Below the pieces are notes generated by a model. That model had not been told where the DNA came from. It searched no databases and saw only the letters and a list, made by a program, of their open reading frames with translations. A stretch of 64,000 nt of DNA. Origin: Mycolicibacterium iranicum (GTDB taxonomy: Bacteria > Actinomycetota > Actinomycetes > Mycobacteriales > Mycobacteriaceae). Position 1 is the first letter of the stretch, and the number at the start of each line of letters is the position of its first letter. Of this stretch, positions 7,861 through 15,834 are shown in pieces. The position numbers and the translations under genes were made by a program. The stretch is taken from assembly GCF_001650495.1 (NCBI RefSeq), contig NZ_LWCS01000032.1, positions 124,001-188,000 on the forward strand, in the 5' to 3' direction.

Positions 7861-8985
7861 ATGACCGCACCGGCGCGCGGATTCTCCGCCCTTCGCGGCA
7901 CCGCGGTCACGGTCCGCGTCGGGCTGTGGCTCGGGGTTGCCATTGTCATCTGTACCGTGACCGGACTGATCAGCCACTTCATCCAGCATCCCCAGCCTTG
8001 GTTCTGGTGGCCCACCCGGCCGGTGGGGTTGTACCGCTTCACCCAGGGCCTGCACGTCATCAGTGGTATCGCGGCGATTCCGTTGCTCATCGTCAAGCTC
8101 TGGTCGGTGTGGCCCAAGCTGTTCGCACGCCCCATCTTCGGCGGTATCGCCCGTCAGCTCGAACGGTTGTCCATCCTGGTCCTCGTCGCCGCCGTGATCT
8201 TTCAATTGGTGACCGGCCTGCTCAACATCGCCCAGTGGTATGTGTTCGGGTTCTTTTTCACCACGGCGCACTACGCAATGTCCTACGTCGCCATCGGCGC
8301 CGTACTGGTCCACATCGGAGTGAAGCTCCCCGTCATCCGACGGGCGCTGGGTGAACCCCTCGGCGATGTCGCCGACGGCGGGTCGGTGGGACCGTCGCGG
8401 CGGGCGGTACTCGCCGGCACAGGCCTGGCCGTCGGACTCGCGACTCTTGTCACCGCCGGCCAGACAATCCCCTGGCTGCGCCGCCTTTCCGTGCTCGCAC
8501 CGCGCTCTGGCGAGGGGCCGCAGGGTATTCCGATCAACCGATCGGCCGCGGCCGCCCGCGTCCTGCAAACCGCGAACGACCCCGCCTACGTCCTGACCGT
8601 GGCTTACGGAGACCGGACCCGACAGTTCACCCTCCAACAGCTACAGGACATGCCGCAGGCGACCCACCGGTTGCCGATCGCCTGCGTGGAAGGCTGGAGC
8701 GCCGAGGGCGAATGGACCGGAGTGGTGCTCAGCGAACTGGTCGCCACCGTCGGCGGACCCACCGATTCCGACGTTCGCATGGTCTCGCTTGAGCCTCCGG
8801 GCCCATACTCGCGAACCGTGCTTCCCGCCCGTCACGCCCGCGACTCCAAAACTCTGATCGCCCTGCGCCTCAACGGCGAAACGCTGCACATCGACCACGG
8901 TTATCCGTGCCGGTTGATCGCCCCGACACGCCCCGGGGTGCTGCAGACGAAATGGCTGTCTCGCATAGAGGTGATTCCGCAATGA
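7861..8985 (+). CDS. Membrane-anchored molybdopterin oxidoreductase (sulfite-oxidase fold) with b-type cytochrome-like N-terminus
   Basis: A 374-residue fusion. Residues 18-160 hold four hydrophobic segments with His residues placed as haem ligands would be (His39, His65, His137, His151), resembling a cytochrome b561-type anchor. At 179-183 a Tat-like SRRAV precedes a fifth hydrophobic segment (182-203). The rest is a molybdopterin domain of the sulfite oxidase superfamily. Cys275 in LPIACVEGWSAEGEW is the expected molybdenum ligand, and the protein ends TKWLSRIEV. The layout suggests the Mo domain lies outside the membrane and hands electrons to the haem anchor. Substrate unknown. The next gene overlaps by ATGA, so the two are co-translated. 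Confidence 0.88.
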   Translation: MTAPARGFSALRGTAVTVRVGLWLGVAIVICTVTGLISHFIQHPQPWFWWPTRPVGLYRFTQGLHVISGIAAIPLLIVKLWSVWPKLFARPIFGGIARQLERLSILVLVAAVIFQLVTGLLNIAQWYVFGFFFTTAHYAMSYVAIGAVLVHIGVKLPVIRRALGEPLGDVADGGSVGPSRRAVLAGTGLAVGLATLVTAGQTIPWLRRLSVLAPRSGEGPQGIPINRSAAAARVLQTANDPAYVLTVAYGDRTRQFTLQQLQDMPQATHRLPIACVEGWSAEGEWTGVVLSELVATVGGPTDSDVRMVSLEPPGPYSRTVLPARHARDSKTLIALRLNGETLHIDHGYPCRLIAPTRPGVLQTKWLSRIEVIPQ

Positions 8986-9416
8986 AGACTGCCAGGCTTT
9001 TGCTCATCGTCGCAGGCCTGATATCGGTGGCCTACGGTGCGGTGCTGGTGCTGGAACTACCGACCAGAACCATTGTGCTGATGGCACTTTGGGCCGCCGG
9101 CGGCGTGATCCTGCATGACTTCGTCTTCGCTCCCCTCTCGGCAGCCCTTGGCTATGCGGGGCGCAGACTGATCCGAGGCGCTTGGTGGACTTCGATCGCG
9201 GTCGCAGCCCTGTGCTCGGCCACGCTCATCCTGCTTGCCATACCGGTTTTCGACACTCCCGGAGCCAAGCCGGACAATTCCACGGTGCTCGACCGCGACT
9301 ATCCCCAGGGTCTGGCCATTGCGATCGCGCTGGTATGGGCAAGTGTTCCGATCTACCCCGTCGTGGCGTCTGTGCTGCGGCGGAGGCGGGCCGCAACAGC
9401 GGGCAATAACACCTAG
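8982..9416 (+). CDS. Four-segment membrane protein, partner of the Mo oxidoreductase
   Basis: A 144-residue hydrophobic protein starting at ATG 8982, which overlaps the stop of the oxidoreductase gene. Four membrane segments are visible: LLLIVAGLISVAYGAVLVL, TIVLMALWAAGGVILHDFVF, WWTSIAVAALCSATLILLAI and GLAIAIALVWASVPIYPVV. It ends in an Arg-rich cytoplasmic tail. The LHDFVFAPL segment is shared by many small actinobacterial membrane proteins found with such oxidoreductases. I know no assigned function; an accessory or assembly role is inferred from the coupling. Confidence 0.75.
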   Translation: MKTARLLLIVAGLISVAYGAVLVLELPTRTIVLMALWAAGGVILHDFVFAPLSAALGYAGRRLIRGAWWTSIAVAALCSATLILLAIPVFDTPGAKPDNSTVLDRDYPQGLAIAIALVWASVPIYPVVASVLRRRRAATAGNNT

Positions 9417-10051
9417 CGGCCGATCAGCGGAGACGTCGCTGCCGTCAGCGTTAGCACGCCGCGACCGCGACGCTGCCCTGTGAGCGGATCCGTCCAGCCC
9501 GCGGTCAGTCACCGCCGCCATGTGCACAGTCGCGATTGGCATCGCCGACCCCAGGCCGCGGAGGCAGTGGCACGTCACCGAACGCCGCGGCGTAGGTAGC
9601 GATGATCGCAGTCCACGTTCTGCCGCAATATTTTTCGACGTGCGCCATCTCCAGCTCCCAATCTCCGCAAACGGTTGTCCTGCTGAGACCTACCTTGGCC
9701 CAATCACGCGGACTTGCGTATCCACTGATCGGCTGGTGCACAGGAGGAGCCGCGGTTCCACCGATCGGGGGACGCGCCGGCCTACAACGCGGCCGATGCG
9801 GACTTCAGCAACGGCATCGCCGATCCGACTCGGTTGCCGAGCGGCGAAGCGTGACCGCATGGCGGGCCCGAAGGCGTCGACGCCGGACCGTCGCGGTTGC
9901 ATGATCTTCGTCGAGCTCATCGGACCGGCGCCCTGCGAGCTGTCGGTCGTGTAACGCTTATGCAGCCGTGACACACCTAGACACGTCAGGACGGCAGTAA
10001 CCGCACAAGGGACATCGCCCCAACGGCACACAACGCAAAGGAGCACTTCGC
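9417..10051. other. Intergenic stretch without a convincing gene
   Basis: About 635 bp. A minus-strand frame at 9505-9741 (78 codons, GTG start) has partly plausible codon use but no recognised motif. The plus-strand frames are Arg/Thr-rich shadows. A short plus-strand piece near 9768-9812 reads APAYNAADADFSNGI, which resembles DUF305 proteins for about a dozen residues only. The last 30 bases carry AAAGGAG, the ribosome binding site of the next gene. The region may hold worn gene remnants. Confidence 0.4.
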
Positions 10052-10768
10052 ATGACAGATCAGCTTCTCGATTTCGCAGGCTTGCGTGCATTGTTCATCA
10101 ATTGCACGCTGAAACGCTCGCCGGAGCCCAGCAATACCCAGGGACTCGTCGACATCAGCACACGGATCATGGTCAAGCACGGCGTCGAGGTCGAGGTGGT
10201 TCGCGCCGTCGACCACGACATCGCCACCGGGGTGTGGCCCGACATGCGCGAACATGGATGGGCCAGCGACGATTGGCCGATGATCTTCGAGAAGGTCTTG
10301 GCGTCGGACATCCTCGTGCTCGCAGGGCCAATCTGGCTGGGAGACAACAGTTCGGTGATGAAACAGGTGCACGAGCGTCTCTACGGCGGATCGCACCTCC
10401 TCAACGACGCCGGGCAATACCTGTATTACGGCCGCGTCGGCGGCTGCTTGATCACCGGCAACGAAGACGGCGTCAAACACTGCGCTCAAAACGTGCTCTA
10501 CACGCTGCAGCACATCGGTTACACGATTCCCCCGCAAGCCGACGCCGGTTGGATCGGCGAGGCGGGACCCGGCCCGTCGTATCTCGACCCTGGTTCAGGA
10601 GGTCCGGAGAACGACTTCACCAACCGCAACACCACATTCATGACGTGGAACCTGATGCACCTCGCCCGAATGCTGCGGGCTGCCGGTGGGATTCCCGCGT
10701 ACGGAAACATCCGTTCCGGATGGGATGCAGGGTGCCGTTACGACTTCGACAATCCCGAATACCGCTGA
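10052..10768 (+). CDS. Flavodoxin-like NAD(P)H-dependent reductase
   Basis: A 238-residue protein of the NADPH-dependent FMN reductase/flavodoxin-like fold. The FMN phosphate loop is FINCTLKRSPEPSNTQGL (residues 15-32), the second FMN contact is LAGPIWLGDNSSVMKQVHERLYG, and GGCLITGNEDGVKHCAQNV is a third conserved strand-loop. It probably reduces a quinone, nitro compound or free flavin in the cytoplasm. AAAGGAG eight bases before the ATG sets the start. It stands alone, so its partner is unknown. Confidence 0.85.
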   Translation: MTDQLLDFAGLRALFINCTLKRSPEPSNTQGLVDISTRIMVKHGVEVEVVRAVDHDIATGVWPDMREHGWASDDWPMIFEKVLASDILVLAGPIWLGDNSSVMKQVHERLYGGSHLLNDAGQYLYYGRVGGCLITGNEDGVKHCAQNVLYTLQHIGYTIPPQADAGWIGEAGPGPSYLDPGSGGPENDFTNRNTTFMTWNLMHLARMLRAAGGIPAYGNIRSGWDAGCRYDFDNPEYR

Positions 10769-10879
10769 GCGCAGCAGGCAACTTGGCCGGCACACGGCAA
10801 GCCGTCGCGATGCCGGGGTTCATGACACGGCGAACAGAGCTCTACGCAATTGGATTGCTTGTGGCCGGTTAGGCCGGAC

Positions 10880-11128
10880 TCAACAACCCCTGGAGTAGAA
10901 CGCCTGTGCGTTGTCGTAGTTCTTCGCCCAATAGCGATACTCGGACTGTTTGCCCGCGCGCTCGGCGTCGCCCATCTTGATTCTGTAATACATCATCTCG
11001 TTCTCCAGAGCAGCGCATTGCGCCTCGGACATCGGCCGGGCAGCGGCGGTACCGGGGGTCAAAGCGACCAGCGAGGCAGACAGGGCGGCAGCGGCTCCGA
11101 TCATTGCCAATTGTGCATGCATTCTCAT
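10880..11128 (-). CDS. Small secreted protein of unknown function
   Basis: An 82-residue protein with AGGAG seven bases upstream of its ATG. Residues 1-30 form a signal peptide (MRMHAQ, then a hydrophobic stretch, with cleavage expected near TAAARP). The mature protein of about 50 residues is charged and helical, with Tyr-rich segments (MMYYRIKMGD, YRYWAKNYDN). Two Cys residues, one early and one at the C-terminus, could form a disulfide. The type is common in mycobacteria, with no assigned role. Confidence 0.7.
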   Translation of the reverse strand: MRMHAQLAMIGAAAALSASLVALTPGTAAARPMSEAQCAALENEMMYYRIKMGDAERAGKQSEYRYWAKNYDNAQAFYSRGC

Positions 11129-11348
11129 CGGGTTCTCCTATGGTTCATTGCTCACCGGAATGCGGTGAGCGCCGCGAAATGTGGGAACTGGCTCCCGACA
11201 CGAGACCCTGCCGGGCGGGGTTTCGGCGACTATTTCCCAAAGGTGAAATCCGCTGGCCAGCCGGCGATTGCGGCCCTGGCCGAGGGGCCTCAGCCAGAGA
11301 GCGGAGAACCTAAATCTACGTGCGGCACGCTCATCACGGTTCGGTGGC

Positions 11349-12875
11349 TCAGCCTGATTCCGAGTTGCCGTACTTCGCGATGAGCCTGTTCTTGTAGAGC
11401 TTGCCGGCATCAGTCCGAGGCAGGTGTGGCTCGAAGACCACGTCGCGCGGCAGCTTGTGGCGCGCCAGGCGATCCCGCGCCCAAGACATCAACTGCGCAG
11501 AAACCGCCTCGCCGGCGCGAGTGTGATCGGTCAGCTCGACAACAGCCATCACCCGCTGCCCGAGATCGTCGTCGGGGACACCGAAAGCCGCCACATCGGC
11601 GACCAACGGGTGGCCGATGAGCACGTTCTCGATTTCTTGCGGATAGACGTTGACCCCGCCCGAGATGATCATGTTGTGTCGACGATCAGTGAGGAAGAGA
11701 TAGCCGTCATCATCGAGATATCCAACGTCGCCGACGGTAACCCAGCCTTGCGCTGATCGCGACGACACTGTTGCTGCGGAATCGTTGAGGTACTCGAACG
11801 GGTACCCACCTTCGAAGTACACATCTCCGACGCGACCCGGCGGCAGTTCGTTGCCGCCGTCGTCGAGGATATGTGGACGGCCCACTATCGGCTTGCCCAC
11901 AGATCCCGGCCGCTCAAGCCACTCTTGCGCCCGGATCAACGAGATACCGGCACCTTCTGAGGATCCGTAGTACTCGTCGATGATAGGGCCCCACCAATCG
12001 AGCATCTGGTGCTTGATGATCGGCGGGCACGGAGCGGCAGCATGGATGACCCGCTGCAGGCTCGACAGATCGAAGCGTCGCCGCACGTGATCGGGCAGTC
12101 GAAGCATCCGAACGAACATCGTCGGCACGAACTGCGCATGGGTTACCTGGTAGCGGTCAATGCAGTCAAGAGCGCCCTCGGGATCGAAGCGCTCCATCAT
12201 CACGGTCGTGGCTCCGATCGCTTGCGCCGACAACGTCCACATCGCCGGAGCCGTGTGATACGTCGGCGCTGGACTGAGGTAAACCGAGTCCACGGCGACC
12301 CCGAGCGCTGCGAATACCGGCGTCGGGAGTGTGACGCGTCCGGAGTGGCCCGAGATCAGAGGACGCCGGATCCCCTTCGGCCTCCCGGTGCTGCCGCCGG
12401 AGTACTGCAGAAGTTGTCCTTCGTGCGCGGCCGGCATGAACCGGATCGACTCTTGCGCTACGCATTCCGGGTAACGCTGCCAGCCTTCCAGCTCCCCGTC
12501 CGCTAGGAGAGCAATGAAAGGCAAACCTTCAGGCAGGTGCTGTTCGAGTGCAGCACATACTCCGAGCATCGCGCGGGACGAGATGAGTGCTCGAGCGCCA
12601 CAGTCGCGGACAATGAAGGCAGCCTCCTGCGCGGTCAGATGCGAGTTGATCAGTGTGAAGTACAACCCGCTGCGGCGCGCAGCCCACATCACCGCGTGGA
12701 TGTGCTCGTTGTTCTCCATCAACACGGCGACGGTGTCGCCCGCCACCACTCCGTGTCGACGGAGGTAGCTTGCCAGCCTGTTCGCGCTTTGGTCGAGCTC
12801 CCCAAAGGTCACAGCGCGGCCCGAAGGGTGCAGGATCACCGCACACTTGTCCGGTGTGACATCGCCAAAATCCAC
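11349..12875 (-). CDS. Acyl-CoA synthetase (FadD-type AMP-binding ligase)
   Basis: A 508-residue ANL-family ligase activating a carboxylic acid to its CoA thioester through an acyl-AMP. The P-loop-like A3 motif is LQYSGGSTGRPKGI, A5 is YYGSSEGAGISL, A7/A8 is GDVGYLDDDGYLFLTDRRHNMIISGGVNVYPQEIE, and the A10 lysine is in RTDAGKLYKNRL. The GTG at 12875 is chosen because AGGGG precedes it and the protein then starts at MDFGDVTPDK. Longer starts would overlap the TetR gene upstream. It resembles actinobacterial ligases for steroid or branched acids. It lies 59 bp behind the TetR gene on the same strand and may be controlled with it. Confidence 0.9.
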   Translation of the reverse strand: MDFGDVTPDKCAVILHPSGRAVTFGELDQSANRLASYLRRHGVVAGDTVAVLMENNEHIHAVMWAARRSGLYFTLINSHLTAQEAAFIVRDCGARALISSRAMLGVCAALEQHLPEGLPFIALLADGELEGWQRYPECVAQESIRFMPAAHEGQLLQYSGGSTGRPKGIRRPLISGHSGRVTLPTPVFAALGVAVDSVYLSPAPTYHTAPAMWTLSAQAIGATTVMMERFDPEGALDCIDRYQVTHAQFVPTMFVRMLRLPDHVRRRFDLSSLQRVIHAAAPCPPIIKHQMLDWWGPIIDEYYGSSEGAGISLIRAQEWLERPGSVGKPIVGRPHILDDGGNELPPGRVGDVYFEGGYPFEYLNDSAATVSSRSAQGWVTVGDVGYLDDDGYLFLTDRRHNMIISGGVNVYPQEIENVLIGHPLVADVAAFGVPDDDLGQRVMAVVELTDHTRAGEAVSAQLMSWARDRLARHKLPRDVVFEPHLPRTDAGKLYKNRLIAKYGNSESG

Positions 12876-12934
12876 AGGCCGTCCCCTCTTGCCGTTGAGA
12901 ACGTACCTTCTCGGTGAATGTCGCCGCCCAGCGG

Positions 12935-13714
12935 TCAGCCTGCGGCGGTCCTCGTACGCCTCGACGACGCTGAACCCCTGGTTCGCGTGGGAGGCTTCGC
13001 TTCTTCGGCAGGCGGCGACACCGCTTGCTTGCACCACGCCCACAATTGCTCTTCACTCAGCTTGGTGCCCTTGATGCCCAGCTGGAAGACACCGATCTGC
13101 GCGAGAGCGGTCAGCGTTGAATTCAACAGTGTGGTCATCTGCGCAGGCGAAAGATCCTTGCGCACCAACCCTGCGCGCGAGCAGGCGGTCAGGATCTTGG
13201 TCAGCAATTTCTGGTGGGGCTCCCAGATCTTCGCGAAGTCCTCCGGACGCTCGATCTCCAGGCTCAGGTTGTAGATGGTCATCACGCGACCGCCGACCGC
13301 TTCTGACGATTCGGCCCGCGACAGGAATCCGCGACAGAAGGCCTCGAGCTGCTCCATGGGCCCGTCTGCCGCGGCGACCTCTTGGCGGATGCTCTCAGTG
13401 AATTGACTGGTGACATTCTCATAGAGCGCCAACAGCAGTTCGTCTTTACCCGCGAAATGCTGATAGAAGGCCCGCAAGCTGAGGTTCGACCGGTCGATCA
13501 ACGTCTGAATCGTAAAGTCGGCCCGCCCGGATTCCTCGACGAGTTCCAGCGCAGTTGCGAGAAACCGGGAACTCCGCGCCAGAGCGCGCGCTCGCGCGGA
13601 GCTCAGGCGCCGCTCGATGGTCCGCTGTTGCCACGTCGTGGGCATCTCGACCTCGGCGTCGACGATCTCGAGCACGTCGTCGGCGTCGCGGGGGCCCTTA
13701 CTTTTAGCCATCAT
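12935..13714 (-). CDS. TetR family regulator, candidate master regulator of the island
   Basis: A 259-residue TetR protein. Residues 1-45 are a charged extension. The helix-turn-helix covers about 46-95 (RFLATALELVEESGRADFTIQTLIDRSNLSLRAFYQHFAGKDELLLALYE). The ligand domain follows, with a basic Ser/Arg/Thr-rich tail (TRTRGSASSRRTRTAAG) that is not typical. A weak copy of the GAGAA-N6-TTCTC repeat (13723-13738) lies nine bases before its start, and a better copy (13919-13934) lies before the divergent amidohydrolase. It is thus the best local candidate to bind the repeat found across the island. That link is inference. No Shine-Dalgarno is evident. Confidence 0.88.
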   Translation of the reverse strand: MMAKSKGPRDADDVLEIVDAEVEMPTTWQQRTIERRLSSARARALARSSRFLATALELVEESGRADFTIQTLIDRSNLSLRAFYQHFAGKDELLLALYENVTSQFTESIRQEVAAADGPMEQLEAFCRGFLSRAESSEAVGGRVMTIYNLSLEIERPEDFAKIWEPHQKLLTKILTACSRAGLVRKDLSPAQMTTLLNSTLTALAQIGVFQLGIKGTKLSEEQLWAWCKQAVSPPAEEAKPPTRTRGSASSRRTRTAAG

Positions 13715-13722
13715 GATGGAGA

Positions 13723-13738
13723 GAGAATACTTGATCTC
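13723..13738. promoter_or_regulatory. Weak copy of the GAGAA-N6-TTCTC operator
   Basis: GAGAATACTTGATCTC matches nine of the ten arm bases of the repeat seen at 16965, 38537 and 52878. It sits immediately upstream of the TetR start codon at 13714, as an autoregulatory site would. Confidence 0.45.
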
Positions 13739-13918
13739 GGCGAGAATTTACCGTCTACCTACACGTGTATGTCGATTCGCCACTTCCGTAATCCATCGTT
13801 CTTGCACCGCCTGACGAGGTCCCGACTCTCCAGCTCTGCTCACATCCGGGCGCTCAAGCCTCCGTTTCGGGAGCCAACTCCGGGCGTACTGCGCAGCGCC
13901 GCCACCGTACGCTAGTCT

Positions 13919-13934
13919 GAAAACGTTCATTCTC
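13919..13934. promoter_or_regulatory. Copy of the GAGAA-N6-TTCTC operator before an amidohydrolase gene
   Basis: GAAAACGTTCATTCTC has nine of ten arm bases. It is followed by GATTCTGAAAATGA, and a related ATTCTC plus TTCAGAAAA arrangement is seen at 52888-52906. It lies 63 bp upstream of the amidohydrolase start. Confidence 0.6.
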
Positions 13935-13996
13935 GATTCTGAAAATGATTGGTAACGGCGCCGAAACTGCACGCTGTTTCCTGAAGGAGCACAGCA

Positions 13997-15184
13997 TTGA
14001 GCACAGACATCTTGATCGTCTCGCCCGACGACCACCTGGTCGAACCCGCTGATCTGTGGACGAGCCGGCTCCCCGAGCGCTATAGGGATATTGGGCCGCG
14101 TATCGTCCGGCACCGAGGTCGCATGGATCCCACAGTGACTTCAGATGTCGCATTCGTCGATGACGAGGACGGCCGCGAAGCCGACATCTGGCATTACGAG
14201 GACGCCGTCATACCCATCCCGCTCATCAGTGCCGCTGCAGGTTACGAGATCGACGAACTCACCACCGACCCGATCACGTACGACGAGATGCGTCCTGGCT
14301 GCTACCGTCCTGCGGACCGTCTCGCCGACATGGACATCGCCGGCATCGAGGCTTCGGCGTGCTTTCCCAATACCCTGGTGAGGTTCTGCGGGCAACGCTT
14401 CCTGCACGGGAGGGACAAAGAACTCGCTCTGCTGTGCGTTCAGGCTTACAACGACTTCCAAATCGACGAATGGGGCGGAAGCTCCAACGGCCGCCTCATT
14501 CCGCTCGGAATCATCCCGCTGTGGGACGTCGACCTGGCCGCCAGAGAGGTCGAGCGGGTGGCAGCCAAGGGCATGCGCGCAGTGTGCTTCTCAGAACTGC
14601 CTGCGCGCCTTGATCTGCCTTCGATCCACAGCGGCTATTGGGATCCGTTCTTCGCGGCATGCGAACGCAATCAGGTCGGCATCATGTTGCACATCGGCTC
14701 GAGCTCGTCGCTAACGAAGTCCTCCCCCGACTCCCCGCATGTCGTGACAAGCGCGCTGATGGCCGTCAACTGCACGATCGCCCTGGTCGATTGGCTGTTC
14801 TCCGCGAAGCTCAAGCAGTTCCCCAATCTCAAGATCGCCTTCGCCGAAGCTCAGGCCGGCTGGATCCCCTATTACCTGCAACGTGTCGACGAGGTCTGGG
14901 AAGACCGTCGGGCGTGGGGCGGCATCCACCCGCTGCTGACCGAACCGCCGAGCTCCCAGGTGCCCGGTCGCATCTGGTTCTCCACGTTCGGCGACCCTGT
15001 GGCGTTCCGTATTCTCGACCTCGTCGGCGAGGACCAGCTCATGTTCGAGACGGACTATCCACACAACGATACGAACTGGCCGCACAGTACTGATGTCGCC
15101 AACAAGGCGACGGAGGGTCTCGATCCGGAGACCAAACGAAAGGTCCTGTCCACCAACGCAAAGAACTTCTTCGGGATGGTCTAG
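13997..15184 (+). CDS. Amidohydrolase-2 family metal-dependent hydrolase/decarboxylase
   Basis: A 395-residue TIM-barrel protein starting at TTG with AAGGAG seven bases upstream. Residues 9-16 read SPDDHLVE, where classic members carry HxH. Later metal or active-site positions are MLHIGSSS and FETDYPHNDTNWPH. The family includes ACMSD and gamma-resorcylate decarboxylases, which cut C-C bonds of ring carboxylates, but also hydrolases, so the reaction here is unknown. It resembles the 25885 gene more than the other three in the window. It is divergent from TetR with operator copies between, and overlaps the convergent nitroreductase by four bases at its end. Confidence 0.85.
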   Translation: MSTDILIVSPDDHLVEPADLWTSRLPERYRDIGPRIVRHRGRMDPTVTSDVAFVDDEDGREADIWHYEDAVIPIPLISAAAGYEIDELTTDPITYDEMRPGCYRPADRLADMDIAGIEASACFPNTLVRFCGQRFLHGRDKELALLCVQAYNDFQIDEWGGSSNGRLIPLGIIPLWDVDLAAREVERVAAKGMRAVCFSELPARLDLPSIHSGYWDPFFAACERNQVGIMLHIGSSSSLTKSSPDSPHVVTSALMAVNCTIALVDWLFSAKLKQFPNLKIAFAEAQAGWIPYYLQRVDEVWEDRRAWGGIHPLLTEPPSSQVPGRIWFSTFGDPVAFRILDLVGEDQLMFETDYPHNDTNWPHSTDVANKATEGLDPETKRKVLSTNAKNFFGMV

Positions 15185-15834
15185 CGACTACCCCACGGCT
15201 GATCCCACCGGTTCACCACCGCGGATTCAGGAAGAGGCTTGCGGCGGACGGGATGATGTCCGCCGCGCGGCCAGCCGACAGTGAGCAGCGTCGCGATCGT
15301 CCAGTCATCCGGTATGCCGATCGTGGCGCGTAGCTGGGCATCGCAGTGGCCGTGCCAGAGCGTGATGGCAGCCCCCAACCCTTGGGCGCGCGCGGCCAGT
15401 AGAAAGTTCTGCACGGCAGGAAAAATTGAGCCTGCCTGCTGCAACTCGGTGGTCCCCCGTTGGGGCTTGACGCAGAACAGCACGAGTTCGGGCGCGGCCC
15501 CACCGACGTGCATGTGCTCTGCCATCGTCCGCAGGACGCGGGTTTTGGGATCGTCAGCGCTTTCGCCGAGTTCCGGTATCCGGTAGAACTCCTTCATCAC
15601 CTCCCATGTGGAGCGGGCTGCATCGGTGATGACACCGCGAAGGTCCTGGGAACGGATCACCACGAACCGCCATGGTTGACCGTTACCTCCCGATGGTGCC
15701 CACGAGGCCGCCAGCAGGCATTTCTCCAGCACCTCATCGGGTACGGGATCGTCTCGGTATCGTCGAACTGCGGTGGCGGTCTTCATCACCGTCCACACGT
15801 CATCCGAGACATTCGGTACGGCAGGGCGATTCAT
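15181..15834 (-). CDS. Nitroreductase family FMN-dependent oxidoreductase
   Basis: A 217-residue protein. The FMN-binding start is TATAVRRYRDDPVPDEVL, followed by ASWAPSGGNGQPWRFVVIRS, and the C-terminal half has LLAARAQGLGAAITLW and LLTVGWPRGG, all standard for the family. It uses NAD(P)H to reduce a nitro, quinone or enone-type substrate. It overlaps the dihydrodipicolinate-reductase-like gene upstream by ATGA, so the two form a coupled pair. In this setting reduction of an unsaturated ring intermediate is more likely than nitro reduction; that is inference. Confidence 0.88.
   Translation of the reverse strand: MNRPAVPNVSDDVWTVMKTATAVRRYRDDPVPDEVLEKCLLAASWAPSGGNGQPWRFVVIRSQDLRGVITDAARSTWEVMKEFYRIPELGESADDPKTRVLRTMAEHMHVGGAAPELVLFCVKPQRGTTELQQAGSIFPAVQNFLLAARAQGLGAAITLWHGHCDAQLRATIGIPDDWTIATLLTVGWPRGGHHPVRRKPLPESAVVNRWDQPWGSR

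Noticed and set aside
9505..9741. A 78-codon minus-strand frame with a GTG start
   Set aside because: No recognisable motif or ribosome site, and composition is uneven; kept only as a note in the intergenic entry.
9768..9812. DUF305-like piece APAYNAADADFSNGI
   Set aside because: The resemblance covers about a dozen residues and the following residues do not fit the family.
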